From a bacterium (lineage in GTDB: Bacteria; Hinthialibacterota; Hinthialibacteria; OLB16), in NCBI GenBank assembly GCA_022072055.1, contig JAJVIK010000013.1:272878-336877 (forward strand): a DNA stretch of 64,000 nt, read 5' to 3'. The notes under the pieces were generated by a model. The model did no database searches. It was given only the letters and a program-made list of their open reading frames with translations, and was not told where the DNA came from. Numbering within the stretch: position 1 is the stretch's first letter; every line of letters begins with the position of its first letter. This document shows, piece after piece, positions 38,949 to 49,226 of the stretch. A program made the position numbers and the translations under genes.

Positions 38949-41900
38949 TCACCGTAGGACGGTCGGTGTCGGCGTCGCCCGGTGCCACCGCTCCATGAGG
39001 AGGAGCAGGTCTCTCGCGTCCACCAATCCGTCGTGATTCAGGTCGGGATCGGGGGTCAAAGTGGGAGAGGTTGTCGCCGTAGGGGTGACCGGCTCCTCTG
39101 TGCCTGTGGCTGTGGCGGTAAATGTGCCGGTGGGCGAGAGTGAAGGCGTGGGTGTAGGACCGCCCTCACACGGTCCCGAGATTACGGTTTCTCCCGTGAC
39201 CGAAACATCCTCAGGCACAGCCAGTGTTCCCATGAAGGTCACTTCTCCTGTTGCGTCCACGGGTATCGTCAGACTGTACGTGACCGCTTGCGGAGGTGGG
39301 TACACCCCCAGCCCCTCGATAAAACTCCACCGGACTTTCCCGCCGCTGAAGTTCCCTTGGTCTGAGATGAACGAGGGATCCCACCCTTCTGGAACCCGAT
39401 CCTCCAAGAGCACCACTTGAGGCGGGGGTTCAGGAAGGATTAGGTCAATGGAAATGGAGGCACTCCCGCCTGGAGCATAGCAGTCGGGTAGGTGTCGGAT
39501 TGCCGCAACGTCGAGTGGACACACCTCTCCAAGCGAACTCTCACCGCCCACAGCGGTTTCCTCCGGCGTGGCCAGGGTTCCGGTGAAGGTGACCGTCCCA
39601 GTCGCCTCAGCGGGAGGAACCACCACATAGGTCACGGAAGGCGGTGGCGGATGATTGCCCAGCCCTTCCACGAAACTCCACCGGACCTTGCCTCCCGAAA
39701 AGACGCCACCGTTCGTGGCGGCTCCCGCCTCAACAATCCACCCGGCCGGAACCTCATCTTCCAAGAGAACCACAGACGGCGGCTCGCCGGGGAAGGATAG
39801 CGTAATCGTCACGTTTAGCGGCGTTCCCACCGCATAGCAGTCCGGAAGCACACGCACGGCTGAGGGCGCGTCCACCTTCGCGCTGGAAGGCGAAAAGAGC
39901 GTAGCTCTTCCCGTCCCTTTCGCCTGAGGACAGGGAACGCTGTGGTATCCGGCTCCGGTGTGTTCATAGCACTCGCCGTTCCGCCACAGGAAGAGAGCCT
40001 CGGCCGTGAGACCGATGGGACAATCCTCATCCCCATTCCTCCAACACTGAAGGTGGGAAGCGGCCTCCCCGATGCCGATCCGGAAATCCCCGTTGGTGTC
40101 GGCGGGGTGCGGTCCGTCTTCGGAGAGCGTCCCGGTTGCGCTGGGACGTGCGGTGGGTGAAGGGGAGTGCGTTTCCGTGACGGTGACCGTGGGGGTGGAC
40201 GTGCCGGTCGATGAAGGCGTTGCGATCAGCGTGGGAGTGGAGGAAGGAGAGCCGCTTGCGGTCGAGGTTGGCGTCGAGGGTGGAGTCTCCGTCTGTGTGG
40301 GGGTCCACGTTCCGGTGGCGGTCTCCGAAGGGGTGAGAGTGTCCGTGGGAGAGGGAGTTGCCGTTGCGGAAGGGGTTCCGGTCTGTGTGAAAGTCTGGGA
40401 GAAGGTGGGCGTCAGGGTGGCGGAGTTGCTTGCTGTGGCCGTGGGAGAAGGAGTGCTTGTGGCGGTCGGCGTGACTGTTGCGGTCGGGAAAGGCGTATCG
40501 GTTAAGGTGTACGTCGGGGTCACAGTCGGTCGTACCCTTCCTTCCCCATGAACACCAAAGGTATAGGACGGCAATGCCGGATCGTTGCTTTCGACAGTGA
40601 CCGTCGCTTGGTGACTCCCCGCCACCGTGGGATCGAATAGAATCTTGAAAATGGTGTAGGCGCCGACTCCAACGGAGGAAGCTGGTTGGGTATCGATAGA
40701 GAAATCTGGACTTCCGGCAATGTGAGCCAGCGGGTCGCCGGTCAAGACGAGCGTCTCGGTTCCACGGTTATAGATCCTGTAGGAGAACAGGGCTTGCCCC
40801 GGCTCCCCGACGTAGAAGTACCCGAACTCCGTGTTGTTGTCGATCGAGTATGAGGTGCTTCCCGGAGGAATTGTGTTCCCTCCACCGGTGATTTCAATCG
40901 CAGGGGTCGCCGATCCGCCAGAGGTCTCAAAGGACTGGATATCCCCATGCGCCCAACCTATGGCGTTCTGCGCCCATGCGCGGTAGTAATAGGTGGTGGC
41001 CGGGTTGAGTCCCGTCAGGTTTGCGGAGAAATAACTTCCCGCCACATTGATCGGTGTTCCATCGACGTTTGTTGCACGGTCCAAGCCAGCGGGATTCGTG
41101 CCCCAATCAAAACGGCGGTCCACAATGGCGGACCCGCCGTCGCTCGCGATCCTGCCAAAGACGAGGCCTGAAGCCGCGGTGATATTGATAGCCGTGTCGG
41201 TCACAACGGTTGGAGGGGAAGAGCTGGAACCCGTGAGGAGGCTCATCCACGTATCCCAGGGGAGCGGTCCGGGACAGGCGGTGCCGGTCCCCGGCATTTC
41301 CATGTGCCCCCGGACACCGGGGAGCGCCCGCGTCTTGGGTATCCCGTACAGGTCGCAAAAGTATCTCGCGAGCGTGGTGGAGGAATTGAGGAGCGCCGGG
41401 CTGTTCCACTGGGCCGGGTTGGCGAGCGTCACCTCGTGTTCGACCCCGATGGAGCGGCTGTTGTTGTACGGAGCACTCACGGCCCCCGCGTGATACGCTG
41501 TGTCCGCCACTCGCACGCATTGGGTCACCTGCCCGTCTGACGCGCGGATCACGAAGTGGGCGCTCACGCTGCTCTCACAAGTAAGGAACCACGAGATCGC
41601 TCCGGCGTACGTCCCGGTTCCGATCCAGTGGTTGACGAACGTATCAATGGAGTGGTTGCGCCCGCTCGTGAAGTTGCAGGACGGTGCCAGGCTCGTGAGC
41701 GCGGGAGGGTAGTCGGTGGATTTCTCGTTCGCCTGGACACCCGAGGGGGATGCGATCTTCACGGAGGGGTCCGGCTCGATCCGCACGCTGTCGCCGAAGA
41801 GTCGTTTGGTCTCCACTCCCTCGCGCAAGACCCTGAAGTAGGTTTCGGCTTGAAGGTTCCTGAGGTCTTCCGTGGCAAGACCGGAGAAGCGGGCAGCGGG

Positions 41901-42413
41901 CCCAAGCCAATCCTCAATGCAGGCGAATGAGGACCGCTCCTTCCCCGCATACTCCGCAAGCAGTGCCGCCGCGCCCCGAATGTTCGCTGCAACGTCATCC
42001 TTGAGTGTCTGACGGTCCACTCCCAGGAGTTTGGCCGCTTCGCCGAGTGTATCGCTGTACGGATTCTCCACGAGGTGCAGGATGCCCCAGCCGCGATCAA
42101 TGCTCGGCCCGATGTGCGTCCAGTTGGTCTCCACCTGGGCGATGGCCTCAAGGAGCCGCGCTGGCACCCCGAACTCGGTGGCCGCCGAGGCAAACGTCCC
42201 CCGCAGGGAGTCCGTGTCCGGCTGCGGCGCGCCGAGGTACTGCTTCCAGAGAGCGACGGTCTGCGGATCACAGCACGCATGGTGGCCGATCTCCTCGGCC
42301 ACGGCCTCCAACGCTTCAGAGGGATCGGGGACAGGTTGTGCCCCCGTGCGGACGGGGGACAGGAGCGAAACGAGGAGCACAGAGAACTGGAAGCAGACGG
42401 GCCGAACCGACAT
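38949..42413 (-). CDS. giant secreted amidase with lysozyme-like domain, Thr/Pro stalk and dockerin-like end
   Basis: About 1154 residues from the ATG at 42413 (GGAGG nine bases before); a longer frame to 42464 lacks a signal. A signal peptide ends near RTGAQ. Residues about 40-200 look like a lytic transglycosylase ([27 protein letters not shown]). A PGRP/amidase_2 domain follows: [41 protein letters not shown]. Then come a fibronectin-like domain ([15 protein letters not shown]), an anchor-D-like beta domain, and a Thr/Pro stalk of about 150 residues. Two copies of a 110-residue repeat (VRVLPDCYA... / IRHLPDCYA...) and a dockerin-like [20 protein letters not shown] close the protein. It would cut peptidoglycan outside the cell, possibly to open a path for DNA transfer. 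Confidence 0.87.
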   Translation of the reverse strand: MSVRPVCFQFSVLLVSLLSPVRTGAQPVPDPSEALEAVAEEIGHHACCDPQTVALWKQYLGAPQPDTDSLRGTFASAATEFGVPARLLEAIAQVETNWTHIGPSIDRGWGILHLVENPYSDTLGEAAKLLGVDRQTLKDDVAANIRGAAALLAEYAGKERSSFACIEDWLGPAARFSGLATEDLRNLQAETYFRVLREGVETKRLFGDSVRIEPDPSVKIASPSGVQANEKSTDYPPALTSLAPSCNFTSGRNHSIDTFVNHWIGTGTYAGAISWFLTCESSVSAHFVIRASDGQVTQCVRVADTAYHAGAVSAPYNNSRSIGVEHEVTLANPAQWNSPALLNSSTTLARYFCDLYGIPKTRALPGVRGHMEMPGTGTACPGPLPWDTWMSLLTGSSSSPPTVVTDTAINITAASGLVFGRIASDGGSAIVDRRFDWGTNPAGLDRATNVDGTPINVAGSYFSANLTGLNPATTYYYRAWAQNAIGWAHGDIQSFETSGGSATPAIEITGGGNTIPPGSTSYSIDNNTEFGYFYVGEPGQALFSYRIYNRGTETLVLTGDPLAHIAGSPDFSIDTQPASSVGVGAYTIFKILFDPTVAGSHQATVTVESNDPALPSYTFGVHGEGRVRPTVTPTYTLTDTPFPTATVTPTATSTPSPTATASNSATLTPTFSQTFTQTGTPSATATPSPTDTLTPSETATGTWTPTQTETPPSTPTSTASGSPSSTPTLIATPSSTGTSTPTVTVTETHSPSPTARPSATGTLSEDGPHPADTNGDFRIGIGEAASHLQCWRNGDEDCPIGLTAEALFLWRNGECYEHTGAGYHSVPCPQAKGTGRATLFSPSSAKVDAPSAVRVLPDCYAVGTPLNVTITLSFPGEPPSVVLLEDEVPAGWIVEAGAATNGGVFSGGKVRWSFVEGLGNHPPPPSVTYVVVPPAEATGTVTFTGTLATPEETAVGGESSLGEVCPLDVAAIRHLPDCYAPGGSASISIDLILPEPPPQVVLLEDRVPEGWDPSFISDQGNFSGGKVRWSFIEGLGVYPPPQAVTYSLTIPVDATGEVTFMGTLAVPEDVSVTGETVISGPCEGGPTPTPSLSPTGTFTATATGTEEPVTPTATTSPTLTPDPDLNHDGLVDARDLLLLMERWHRATPTPTVLR

Positions 42414-42689
42414 GACGCGACACCTCCACACGCGCGGGGAGCGCGGTGAACCGTGCGGAGACAATGGTGCCCCGCACTGGTGTCACGCCTGACCTGCCCA
42501 TGGGGGGTACCCAGAGTAAGGAAAGGCCCAATGCGAGGCGACCTCTTGGGTCACTCGCGTGGGTCAATCTGGGTACGATCAGAAGGCAGCGGGATAAACG
42601 GCGTCTTCCGGTTCAGTCTTCCTCCATGGGCTTTTCAGGCGTGACGAGAGAAGGGTAGTAGAACTGTGGAGGAGGTTCAAGAGGAATCA
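42414..42689. other. gap between the amidase and MazF genes
   Basis: No gene seen. It should hold the amidase promoter, and the downstream flank of the toxin-antitoxin terminator. Confidence 0.4.
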
Positions 42690-42722
42690 GAGAAGAAGAA
42701 AAGCGACTGATTCCTCAGTCGC
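42690..42722 (-). terminator. intrinsic terminator of the toxin-antitoxin pair
   Basis: Stem GCGACTGA / TCAGTCGC with a 4-base loop (42703-42722). Read on the minus strand it is followed by TTTTCTTCTTCTC. It lies 20 bases past the MazF stop. Confidence 0.8.
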
Positions 42723-42741
42723 CTCACAAGCCATTCTTTGC

Positions 42742-43089
42742 CTACAACCCCAGAAGGTACCGGACGTACGTCTCCACCGCGTGCAAGGTTACCGGGCGAA
42801 CGTTGCCGATCCGCCGTGCAAGGCGTGCCTTGGAGATGGACCGGATGTCTTCGCACTTAATGAAACTGGGTCTGGAAAGATCGCCTTCGGGACGGACAAC
42901 TTCAATATGAGAACGGATGTTTCGGGCGCGGGTCGTGAGGGGAAGCACCACTACAAGTTCAGCAAGGCTCCGGTTGAGGGGATCGACGGAGAGGACAAGC
43001 GCTGGGCGCTTGCCGCCTTGCTCATGGCCCGTCGGTTCTCCCAGATCAACCCACCACAGGTCTCCCCGCTGAGGACTCTCATCCTTCAT
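42742..43089 (-). CDS. MazF/PemK-type mRNA interferase toxin
   Basis: 115 residues with the family landmarks: QRGDLWWVDLGEPTGHEQGGKRPALVLS at the start, VVVLPLTTRARNIRSHIEV, SFIKCEDIRSISKARL. The conserved arginine after GGKRP and the threonine in PLTTR are the usual catalytic pair. MazF toxins cut mRNA or other RNA at short sequences. Its ATG overlaps the antitoxin stop by four bases, the standard layout, and a terminator follows. Confidence 0.92.
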   Translation of the reverse strand: MKDESPQRGDLWWVDLGEPTGHEQGGKRPALVLSVDPLNRSLAELVVVLPLTTRARNIRSHIEVVRPEGDLSRPSFIKCEDIRSISKARLARRIGNVRPVTLHAVETYVRYLLGL

Positions 43090-43358
43090 TCCTTTCCCAG
43101 GCCGTCAGCTAGCGTGGCGTCCCACGCCGTGCGTTCCCGCTGCTCTTCCTCCCACGCTTCGGGGTCCTTCCGGAGTGCGGCGAAATCGGCGTTCAGGCCA
43201 GCGAGAAAATCCCGTCGGCGGTAGTCTTCGACGGCATGATCCAGCACCGCCTCCATCGGCTCGCCTGTGTCCTCGGCGATCTTCTGGAGGGTGTGGTACG
43301 TGTCCTGGCTGACTTGGATTTGAATGGGATGCATGGAACTTCTTGACTCTTGGCTCAT
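43086..43358 (-). CDS. antitoxin of the MazF pair, ribbon-helix-helix-like
   Basis: 90 residues (or 82 from the internal ATG at 43334). HPIQIQVSQDTYHTLQKIAEDTGEPMEAVLDHAVEDYRR is a ribbon-helix-helix-like DNA-binding half; the acidic, disordered-looking tail (LRKDPEAWEEEQRERTAWD) should wrap the toxin. It probably binds its own promoter. GGAGG stands 12 bases before the first ATG inside a small GGAGG/CCTCC hairpin that could limit translation. Confidence 0.85.
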   Translation of the reverse strand: MSQESRSSMHPIQIQVSQDTYHTLQKIAEDTGEPMEAVLDHAVEDYRRRDFLAGLNADFAALRKDPEAWEEEQRERTAWDATLADGLGKE

Positions 43359-43501
43359 GGAGGTCTTCCTCCATTCGACCTTCTGGATCCACTGTACGCT
43401 CCACTTGGAGACTTGTCAAAAAATCTTTCTCTGCCCCCCTCCAGAGATTGGCGGGGGGACCTCATCGTGGAATGCAGACGGACAGACTCCTTACACAACA
43501 A

Positions 43502-46177
43502 TCACTCTCCTCGGGTCTCTTTTCGTACTCTCGCGCGCGGGTCTCTCTTTAGGATTTTGAGAAACGACCTGTCTTCACTTCCCCCAAGACCAGCTTTTTC
43601 CAGCCTTGATAGAAGCCTCGCAAGGCCACTCCTGACGTCCGGATTCCTGTGCAATACCAATTGCGAAGATCTGATTCTAAGAATTTCCGCCAAGCGTTTT
43701 GATCCTCGCCTGGACAAGTGAAAGAAGCGCTCAGATGGCTTCTGCTTACGTGGTAGGATACAGGAGGCCATTTGTTTCAGCAGACGCGCGAGAACGTGCC
43801 CCCTGGGCGCGTCCTTTGAAGCCTCTCTTTCGCAATTCGCGAGGAGTGTTCTCCATATGACTTCGAACCTCCCGATCCGGCTAGCTCCTGCTCGCTCCTC
43901 TAGACCTACTGACAGGTAGAAGAGCAATGCACTGGCCTTGGGCGACATTTCGATGAATCGGTCTCGTACCCATGTCTCAAGGAACTGTTCCATCGGCTCT
44001 GGCTCAGCCTGATACAGGGCGATCCCAAGTCCAAGGAGTCCAAGTTCAATGTCTTCCGGACCAGGCATGCTCCAGTGCAAGGTTGACAACGGGCCGTGGA
44101 CTCCTTGGAATAACTTTGAGCCTGTTGGTGGTGCAGTCGTCCACTTGATGTAGGCTTCCCTTACGGTTTCTTTATGAGATGTTAATCCACAACTGACAAA
44201 TACTTTCAAGTAATTCCAAAGAGCAGGGATCTCGGATACTGTTACGTGGGGAGAGTTAACAGCCTTCACAATGATTTCCGTGAGGGTAAGATCCCCTTCG
44301 GTCCATCTGACTGATTCCAGGAGGCCAGTCGACAATCCGGTATGATGCGTAACTGTCTTTCCATCCCGTCCCAGGATCTCTGTCGCCTGTAGTGTAATCC
44401 GTCCCTTGCACCAGTCTTTGAATTCAGGATTCTCAATTGGTAGATCGGCACCATTGCGCTCCAGAAGACACAACATATGCCGACGAAGTGGACTATTGTT
44501 AAACTGTCTCACCTGCTGAATGACAGCAGCTTTGAGGTCATCACGCTGTTGCAAGGCTCTATATATTATGTCAAGACGATAATCGTCCATATCAGTTGAA
44601 GGAAATCCCAATAGTTGTTGGGCCACCTCAATTGCATTTTCGAGGGGGGCTTTCCAAAGGTAATTCGGCAGCAGATCGTGGGGGTCATTGAGCCAAAATC
44701 GCTGATCACGAGCCGCCCTGAGGACTTGACCATGCAATGCTTTACATATATCCTGGGGTTCCTCATAAGAACAGATGATTCTTCCCCAGAAGGATAGCGC
44801 AGCAGGTGGAGGCCCTGTAAAGAGTGGAAAGGGATAATCAATTAGTGAGCGGCACCAAGAAATAATCTCCAAGATCATTTCCCTGGGTATAGCATCTGAG
44901 ATTACCGACAACAATTCCGATACCTCGTTCCAGACAAAGGGTGGCTGCTCTAGACAATCTCGAATGAATGAGAGACGCTTTTCGTTAGGGAAGAAGTCAA
45001 GTTCCCAGACAGACTCGACAAGTCGGCGATCCTTCGGATCGAACTCACGCGAAACGACGGCTTGGCGCAACAGAGTTTCAGTGAATTCCACTCGCTGATC
45101 GGGGAATCGCGAGACTTCAAGAGCCATATGATACTCGTGTTGCTGTGAAGATATCCAAGAAGCAAGATCCCAAAGTCGCGCCGCATGAATTCCATAGAGC
45201 ATGGCGAGCCGAAAACCGTGGAACCTCCTCATCGCTCCCTTTGTAGGGTCAGATTGTTCCCAAAGGTTCAGACGAACCGTTCTCAGGTTCTCTTCTAGCC
45301 TTGTCTTGAATGTTTCCAAGGGTCTTGTGCCGGAAAGGTATTCAACCCTTGTTAAACCGGGCTCCTGAGGACCAATTTGTTGTCGGCTGAATCGTGTAAA
45401 ATGGTGGAAGTAAAAGAGCGGGACGGAATACGGCGATTCGAATGGGACCGATGCACAGAGACTCTGAAGTGCGTTGTCCAGCTCCGTGTGTTTACAGTCG
45501 ATGAAAAGGCTCCATGCGTCTGCGAGCATCTGGATTTCTTTCGGTAGTGCCCTCAGCCACTTTTCGTCAACAGCGTTGCCTGTCGTGGGGAAAAGGACGT
45601 TACTCTGAAAGCTAAGCCGATTCAGTGTCTCGGTCAGGCCGCTGGAAACGAGAGGAGGACACTTCTCCGCCCAGTGAACCGCCAACCTACGCCAACTATC
45701 GCGCGTCGGATTCCGATACCAGGTGAGTTCCACAAGGAGGGAAAGGAGAGCTAAGTCCTCAACCGCAGAGTTCTCGTGGACCCAATCGAGACGGGCTTTT
45801 GACAAATCTTCAAGAATTACTGTTTGGTCCGAAAGGCTTTGTTCGATGAGGGTCTGCGCAGCACTCAAGAACCGATAGACTTCTGAACTCCTCCATGGGT
45901 CTGGAACACTGTCAAGCACTTGTCGTGAAAGAGTAAGCATGTACTCATCGAGCATCCAATAGAGGGAGAAGGTGAGCGCCCATCGGATGTCATCGAGAGG
46001 AATAGAAATCGGCTTGCCATATTGATCCGGCTTGGCCCGAGCAATCGCGACCGAGCAGAGGTGGTTCACGAGCGCTCCATCACCACTCTGGTGCGCCTCA
46101 CGTGCACGAGATGCGAGATATAAAAATGCACCACTCGGCGGCACTGTCATGCTTTCTTCTGTCTCGGTCCAAGGCAC
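43502..46177 (-). CDS. large helical protein paired with the HD-domain gene, family unknown
   Basis: 891 residues from GTG 46177, supported by AGGAGT nine bases before it. No signal peptide, membrane helix, Walker or catalytic motif was recognised. The sequence is mostly amphipathic helices rich in leucine, tryptophan and arginine, fitting a HEAT/TPR-like solenoid (for example SLYWMLDEYMLTLSRQVLDS and NSAVEDLALLSLLVELTWY). The end is basic (SRRGSKRLAEILRIRSSQLV, RDPRARVRKETRGE). It starts 15 bases after the HD gene stop, so the two are co-transcribed. Base composition is AT-richer than the transfer genes around it. It could be the sensor or scaffold of an HD-effector system. Confidence 0.8.
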   Translation of the reverse strand: MPWTETEESMTVPPSGAFLYLASRAREAHQSGDGALVNHLCSVAIARAKPDQYGKPISIPLDDIRWALTFSLYWMLDEYMLTLSRQVLDSVPDPWRSSEVYRFLSAAQTLIEQSLSDQTVILEDLSKARLDWVHENSAVEDLALLSLLVELTWYRNPTRDSWRRLAVHWAEKCPPLVSSGLTETLNRLSFQSNVLFPTTGNAVDEKWLRALPKEIQMLADAWSLFIDCKHTELDNALQSLCASVPFESPYSVPLFYFHHFTRFSRQQIGPQEPGLTRVEYLSGTRPLETFKTRLEENLRTVRLNLWEQSDPTKGAMRRFHGFRLAMLYGIHAARLWDLASWISSQQHEYHMALEVSRFPDQRVEFTETLLRQAVVSREFDPKDRRLVESVWELDFFPNEKRLSFIRDCLEQPPFVWNEVSELLSVISDAIPREMILEIISWCRSLIDYPFPLFTGPPPAALSFWGRIICSYEEPQDICKALHGQVLRAARDQRFWLNDPHDLLPNYLWKAPLENAIEVAQQLLGFPSTDMDDYRLDIIYRALQQRDDLKAAVIQQVRQFNNSPLRRHMLCLLERNGADLPIENPEFKDWCKGRITLQATEILGRDGKTVTHHTGLSTGLLESVRWTEGDLTLTEIIVKAVNSPHVTVSEIPALWNYLKVFVSCGLTSHKETVREAYIKWTTAPPTGSKLFQGVHGPLSTLHWSMPGPEDIELGLLGLGIALYQAEPEPMEQFLETWVRDRFIEMSPKASALLFYLSVGLEERAGASRIGRFEVIWRTLLANCEREASKDAPRGHVLARLLKQMASCILPRKQKPSERFFHLSRRGSKRLAEILRIRSSQLVLHRNPDVRSGLARLLSRLEKAGLGGSEDRSFLKILKRDPRARVRKETRGE

Positions 46178-46192
46178 CTTGAGCGACTCCTG

Positions 46193-47416
46193 TTAGAAAT
46201 TCGATAGGAATATCTGTTCATCGGGCGAACGGATTTCCACCCGACCACGTATTGTTCGGAAATCCGTAAGGTCTACTGGTTCAAAAGAGTAGGATCGAGC
46301 TCGGTTAAGAACCTCGGGTGGTACACGAGTCTCATCCAGGAGTGCCAACGGCATGAAGGAGCTTAGTAGATTGTAGAGAAGTGACCGCTGCGAACTCAAG
46401 CCAGGAACCGTATTCCATCCAGCCAGGGAGTCTGCTTGGGCTTCCGGGCAGTCTGTTGGTGGATCAAACACAAGCCCAAGAAGACCAGCTCCCAACAATC
46501 CGAGTTGCGGCGTGTACAGGAGCGCCAAACGAAAGTGATTTCTCAGTGCACAGAAAGCGGGGGCTATCTGGAGGTCTGTGGCGGGTGGCCGGAGGATTCG
46601 AACATGAATTCTTCCACCTCGGATCAAGACACGCTCTGAAGTTAAGCTGTGCCTGATCCAATGAGCCACGTTGAGAAGTGTCCCATGTCTATGATTGAGT
46701 AAAGTCGAGGTGTCACATCGGTTGCAGTCCTCGTCCATGAGATCGGCCACGGAAAGAACTGCTGCAAGTCCTGGGAGTCTCGCTCCCAAATTCTGAAACC
46801 CCGGTTCCCAAGGCCAAAGAGTGTGGGCTTCTGCAACCCTAACGGAGGAGAGGAATATCTCATCTCCAAGTATTTCCCCATAGGATTGGTCTTGGCCGAT
46901 GAGGAGGCGTCTCAAGAGTCTTTGAAGTCTATTCACATGTGTCTCCCGCACCCATGTGGCCACGTCCATTCCCCCCTTTACTTTCCAGTGAGGTTTCTGG
47001 GGGTCGAGATCCTCGGACTTCTGGGAAAGCATCCCGACATCGTGCATCAGAGTGGCAAGGAGGAGAATCGCAGCTTCGTTCTCCTCCAAGACGTCCACCA
47101 AAACTGTAACCGCCCGGGAGTCTGGGATAGTCCATTCACTAATTCTGTCGATCAAACTGGACAAGTGCGGAAGGCCATGGTCTGTAAACTCGGGAAGGTG
47201 GCAGGATTCTGTCAACCGATAGATGCCTTCCAGGAGGTCCCGGACAAAAATGCTGAGGCGCGGTAGGCGGCAACCTTGCGCCCTACGCCCCAGGGGGCTG
47301 GTCAGAATAAAATCCGACGCTTCTCTGAGTCGGACATGAGGGTCCGGAAGTGTTCGAGGCAAGTGTTGGCCCCCAATTACAAACGCTAGACAAGCATTGT
47401 GAGGGTGAGGATACAC
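46193..47416 (-). CDS. HD-domain phosphohydrolase-like protein
   Basis: 407 residues from GTG 47416. The HD metal site is visible: H80 and H84 in FTDHGLPHLSSLIDRI, H125-D126 in LLATLMHDVGML, and a late aspartate in AVLSVADLMDEDCNRC. HD proteins hydrolyse phosphate esters of nucleotides or nucleic acids. The long insert between HD and the last aspartate (WKVKGGMDVATWVRETHVNRL, ARVAEAHTLWPW-like) fits the HD-GYP/HD-CE-like group with extra helices. The C-terminal 150 residues are unassigned. It precedes the 891-residue gene by 15 bases. Confidence 0.82.
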   Translation of the reverse strand: MYPHPHNACLAFVIGGQHLPRTLPDPHVRLREASDFILTSPLGRRAQGCRLPRLSIFVRDLLEGIYRLTESCHLPEFTDHGLPHLSSLIDRISEWTIPDSRAVTVLVDVLEENEAAILLLATLMHDVGMLSQKSEDLDPQKPHWKVKGGMDVATWVRETHVNRLQRLLRRLLIGQDQSYGEILGDEIFLSSVRVAEAHTLWPWEPGFQNLGARLPGLAAVLSVADLMDEDCNRCDTSTLLNHRHGTLLNVAHWIRHSLTSERVLIRGGRIHVRILRPPATDLQIAPAFCALRNHFRLALLYTPQLGLLGAGLLGLVFDPPTDCPEAQADSLAGWNTVPGLSSQRSLLYNLLSSFMPLALLDETRVPPEVLNRARSYSFEPVDLTDFRTIRGRVEIRSPDEQIFLSNF

Positions 47417-47440
47417 TACATCGGACTATTATTGAAACCC

Positions 47441-48646
47441 TCAGTTCCACCTTTCAGTTCCTTCGGTTAGGCACTGTATTCCCGTCTCCCCACTAAACCC
47501 CCTCGACACCCTCCCGTCGATCAAGAGCCGCAGGTACACCTCCCGGTTGGGGAGCCGGATGAAATCTTCTGCGGAAAACGCCGGGAAAAACTCCTTGGCG
47601 AGGTATTCCGCGTCAGCCGGTCCGAGGCGGAAGGAAATCAGGGTCCCCGCATTGCCGAGAATCGCATCCCGGACAACCGGATCGAGTTGGGAGAGGAACT
47701 GGTGGGCCAAGACCAGCCCGACGTGGAACTTCCTCAACTCGGACAGCATGGAAGCGAGCGTCCCGGTGGAAAACCCATGGAACTCGTCCATGTACAGGAA
47801 GAAGTCCCGGCGCTCACGGTCCGGCGTGTCCCCCCGGCTGAGCGCCGCCGCGTGGAACCCGGCCACGAGCAGGGCCCCCACCAGCCGCGCGTTGTCTTCC
47901 CCGATCTTCCCCTTGGCGAGATTGACCAGGACCACCTTGCCTCCGTCCATCACCTCCCGGATTGAGAACGCGCTCTTGGGCTGAGTGAGAATCCGCGCAA
48001 GCAGGGGGTCAGCGAGAAAGGCCCCCACCTTGTTCTGAATCGGCGCAATCGCCTCGGCCCGCAGCCGCGCGGGGTAGGTTTCGTACTCCTTGAGCCAGAA
48101 CCGCCGCAACTGGGCGTTGACAGACCGCGCCGCCGCCTCATGCCGGTACCCCTTGTCGTCAAACAGACGAAGCACGTCGGCAAGCGTGGCTTCAGGTTGA
48201 TCGAGGAGCACAAGCAGGGCGTTCCGGAGAATGTGCTCCAAACGCGGTCCCCAGAACTCCGGCCAGAGTTTGCGGAAGACTTCCAGGAGCCCGGAAACAG
48301 TCAGGGACTTCTTGGCGGAAGAGACCCGTTCCAGCGGGTTGTACGCGAGCGGATGTTCGCGGTCGGGAACATTGAAGTGGATCAGGTCCTCTTTGCGGTG
48401 ATCGGGGACAGCGGCCAAGACGCGCTCCACAAGATCACCATGAGGGTCAAGCAGGGCGAACCCGATCCCGCGTTCCAGGTCTTGCTTCATCATCGTTTCA
48501 AGCAGCGTGGATTTCCCGGTCCCGGTCTTTCCGATGACGTACACGTGCGCGAGCCGGTCCCGCTGTTTGATCCCGAAAAGCCGCCCTTCCCCACGGAAGT
48601 TCGTGCGCGCGAAATAGGTCACCGGGTTGTCGGTGTTGTGAGGCAT
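47441..48646 (-). CDS. second TraG/VirD4-like ATPase (DUF87-type)
   Basis: About 401 residues from MPHNTDNPV; a longer frame to 48721 is possible. Walker A is GKTGTGKS (39-46) in HVYVIGKTGTGKSTLLE, followed by FALLDPHGDLVERVLAAVPD, Walker B FFLYMDEFHGF and LVLAHQFLSQLD. It is a stripped-down relative of the long ATPase at 24958-28143: the same DPHGDL and Walker B signature without the N-terminal 400 residues and the nuclease-like tail. Two copies in one element suggest separate tasks (such as DNA export and partner delivery) or two merged elements. Confidence 0.9.
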   Translation of the reverse strand: MPHNTDNPVTYFARTNFRGEGRLFGIKQRDRLAHVYVIGKTGTGKSTLLETMMKQDLERGIGFALLDPHGDLVERVLAAVPDHRKEDLIHFNVPDREHPLAYNPLERVSSAKKSLTVSGLLEVFRKLWPEFWGPRLEHILRNALLVLLDQPEATLADVLRLFDDKGYRHEAAARSVNAQLRRFWLKEYETYPARLRAEAIAPIQNKVGAFLADPLLARILTQPKSAFSIREVMDGGKVVLVNLAKGKIGEDNARLVGALLVAGFHAAALSRGDTPDRERRDFFLYMDEFHGFSTGTLASMLSELRKFHVGLVLAHQFLSQLDPVVRDAILGNAGTLISFRLGPADAEYLAKEFFPAFSAEDFIRLPNREVYLRLLIDGRVSRGFSGETGIQCLTEGTERWN

Positions 48647-48973
48647 CCCCCCCACTCTCGCACGGCTCCGCTGAGCTGCAAGCGGGTGAAGCATGCGGGG
48701 ATAGGGAATTCCTCCTTCCATATATCACCCGGTTTTTTTCCGGAGAAAAGCGGGATTCACTCCAGCACGCGCCCGGCCTTTTCCAATTGGGATCATGAGG
48801 CTTGTTTACCGCACCCCCATTGCGTTGCCGAGGGCTTTGTGGTTCTTCTGCCGCAGTTCGAAGGTCACACTTCAGGAAAACTGAGGAGATTCGATTTGGC
48901 CTATATCTTGCGCATATTAACACTTCTCCACCACAACCTGTGGTGGAAACGTCTCTTAAGCGGAGGTCGAATC
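48647..48973. other. intergenic region with a perfect hairpin at 48928-48946
   Basis: CCACCACA, three bases, TGTGGTGG (48928-48946) lies 27 bases before the next start codon. It may be part of the leader of the small gene that follows. No other gene was recognised here. Confidence 0.5.
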
Positions 48974-49174
48974 ATGGGATGGTTCAGTTTCAAGACTGAC
49001 GGTGGGGTGGCGAAAGAAGACCGTTGGTTGGAGGGCAAAGAGAGTCAGGCTCATACGCACAATGACGGTACTCACGGGACGGATGTCGAGGCGTTCCGGA
49101 ATACGTATGCCAAGGGAGAAAGGGTCCACAGCGAAAAGGCAAAGGACTACGGAAAGATCCATACCAGGAAGTGA
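48974..49174 (+). CDS. small His-rich hydrophilic protein
   Basis: 66 residues. GGAGG lies seven bases before the ATG, one of the best ribosome sites in the window. The sequence WLEGKESQAHTHNDGTHGTD, then AYAKGERVHSEKAKDYGKIH-like, has several histidines and no hydrophobic core, so it may be a disordered or metal-binding protein. Not recognised. A hairpin in its leader suggests regulation. Confidence 0.6.
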   Translation: MGWFSFKTDGGVAKEDRWLEGKESQAHTHNDGTHGTDVEAFRNTYAKGERVHSEKAKDYGKIHTRK

Positions 49175-49226
49175 GGCGGCGCAACACGATGGTTGCTCCC
49201 TTTCTTGTCGGGAGTAAGATGAGGGG

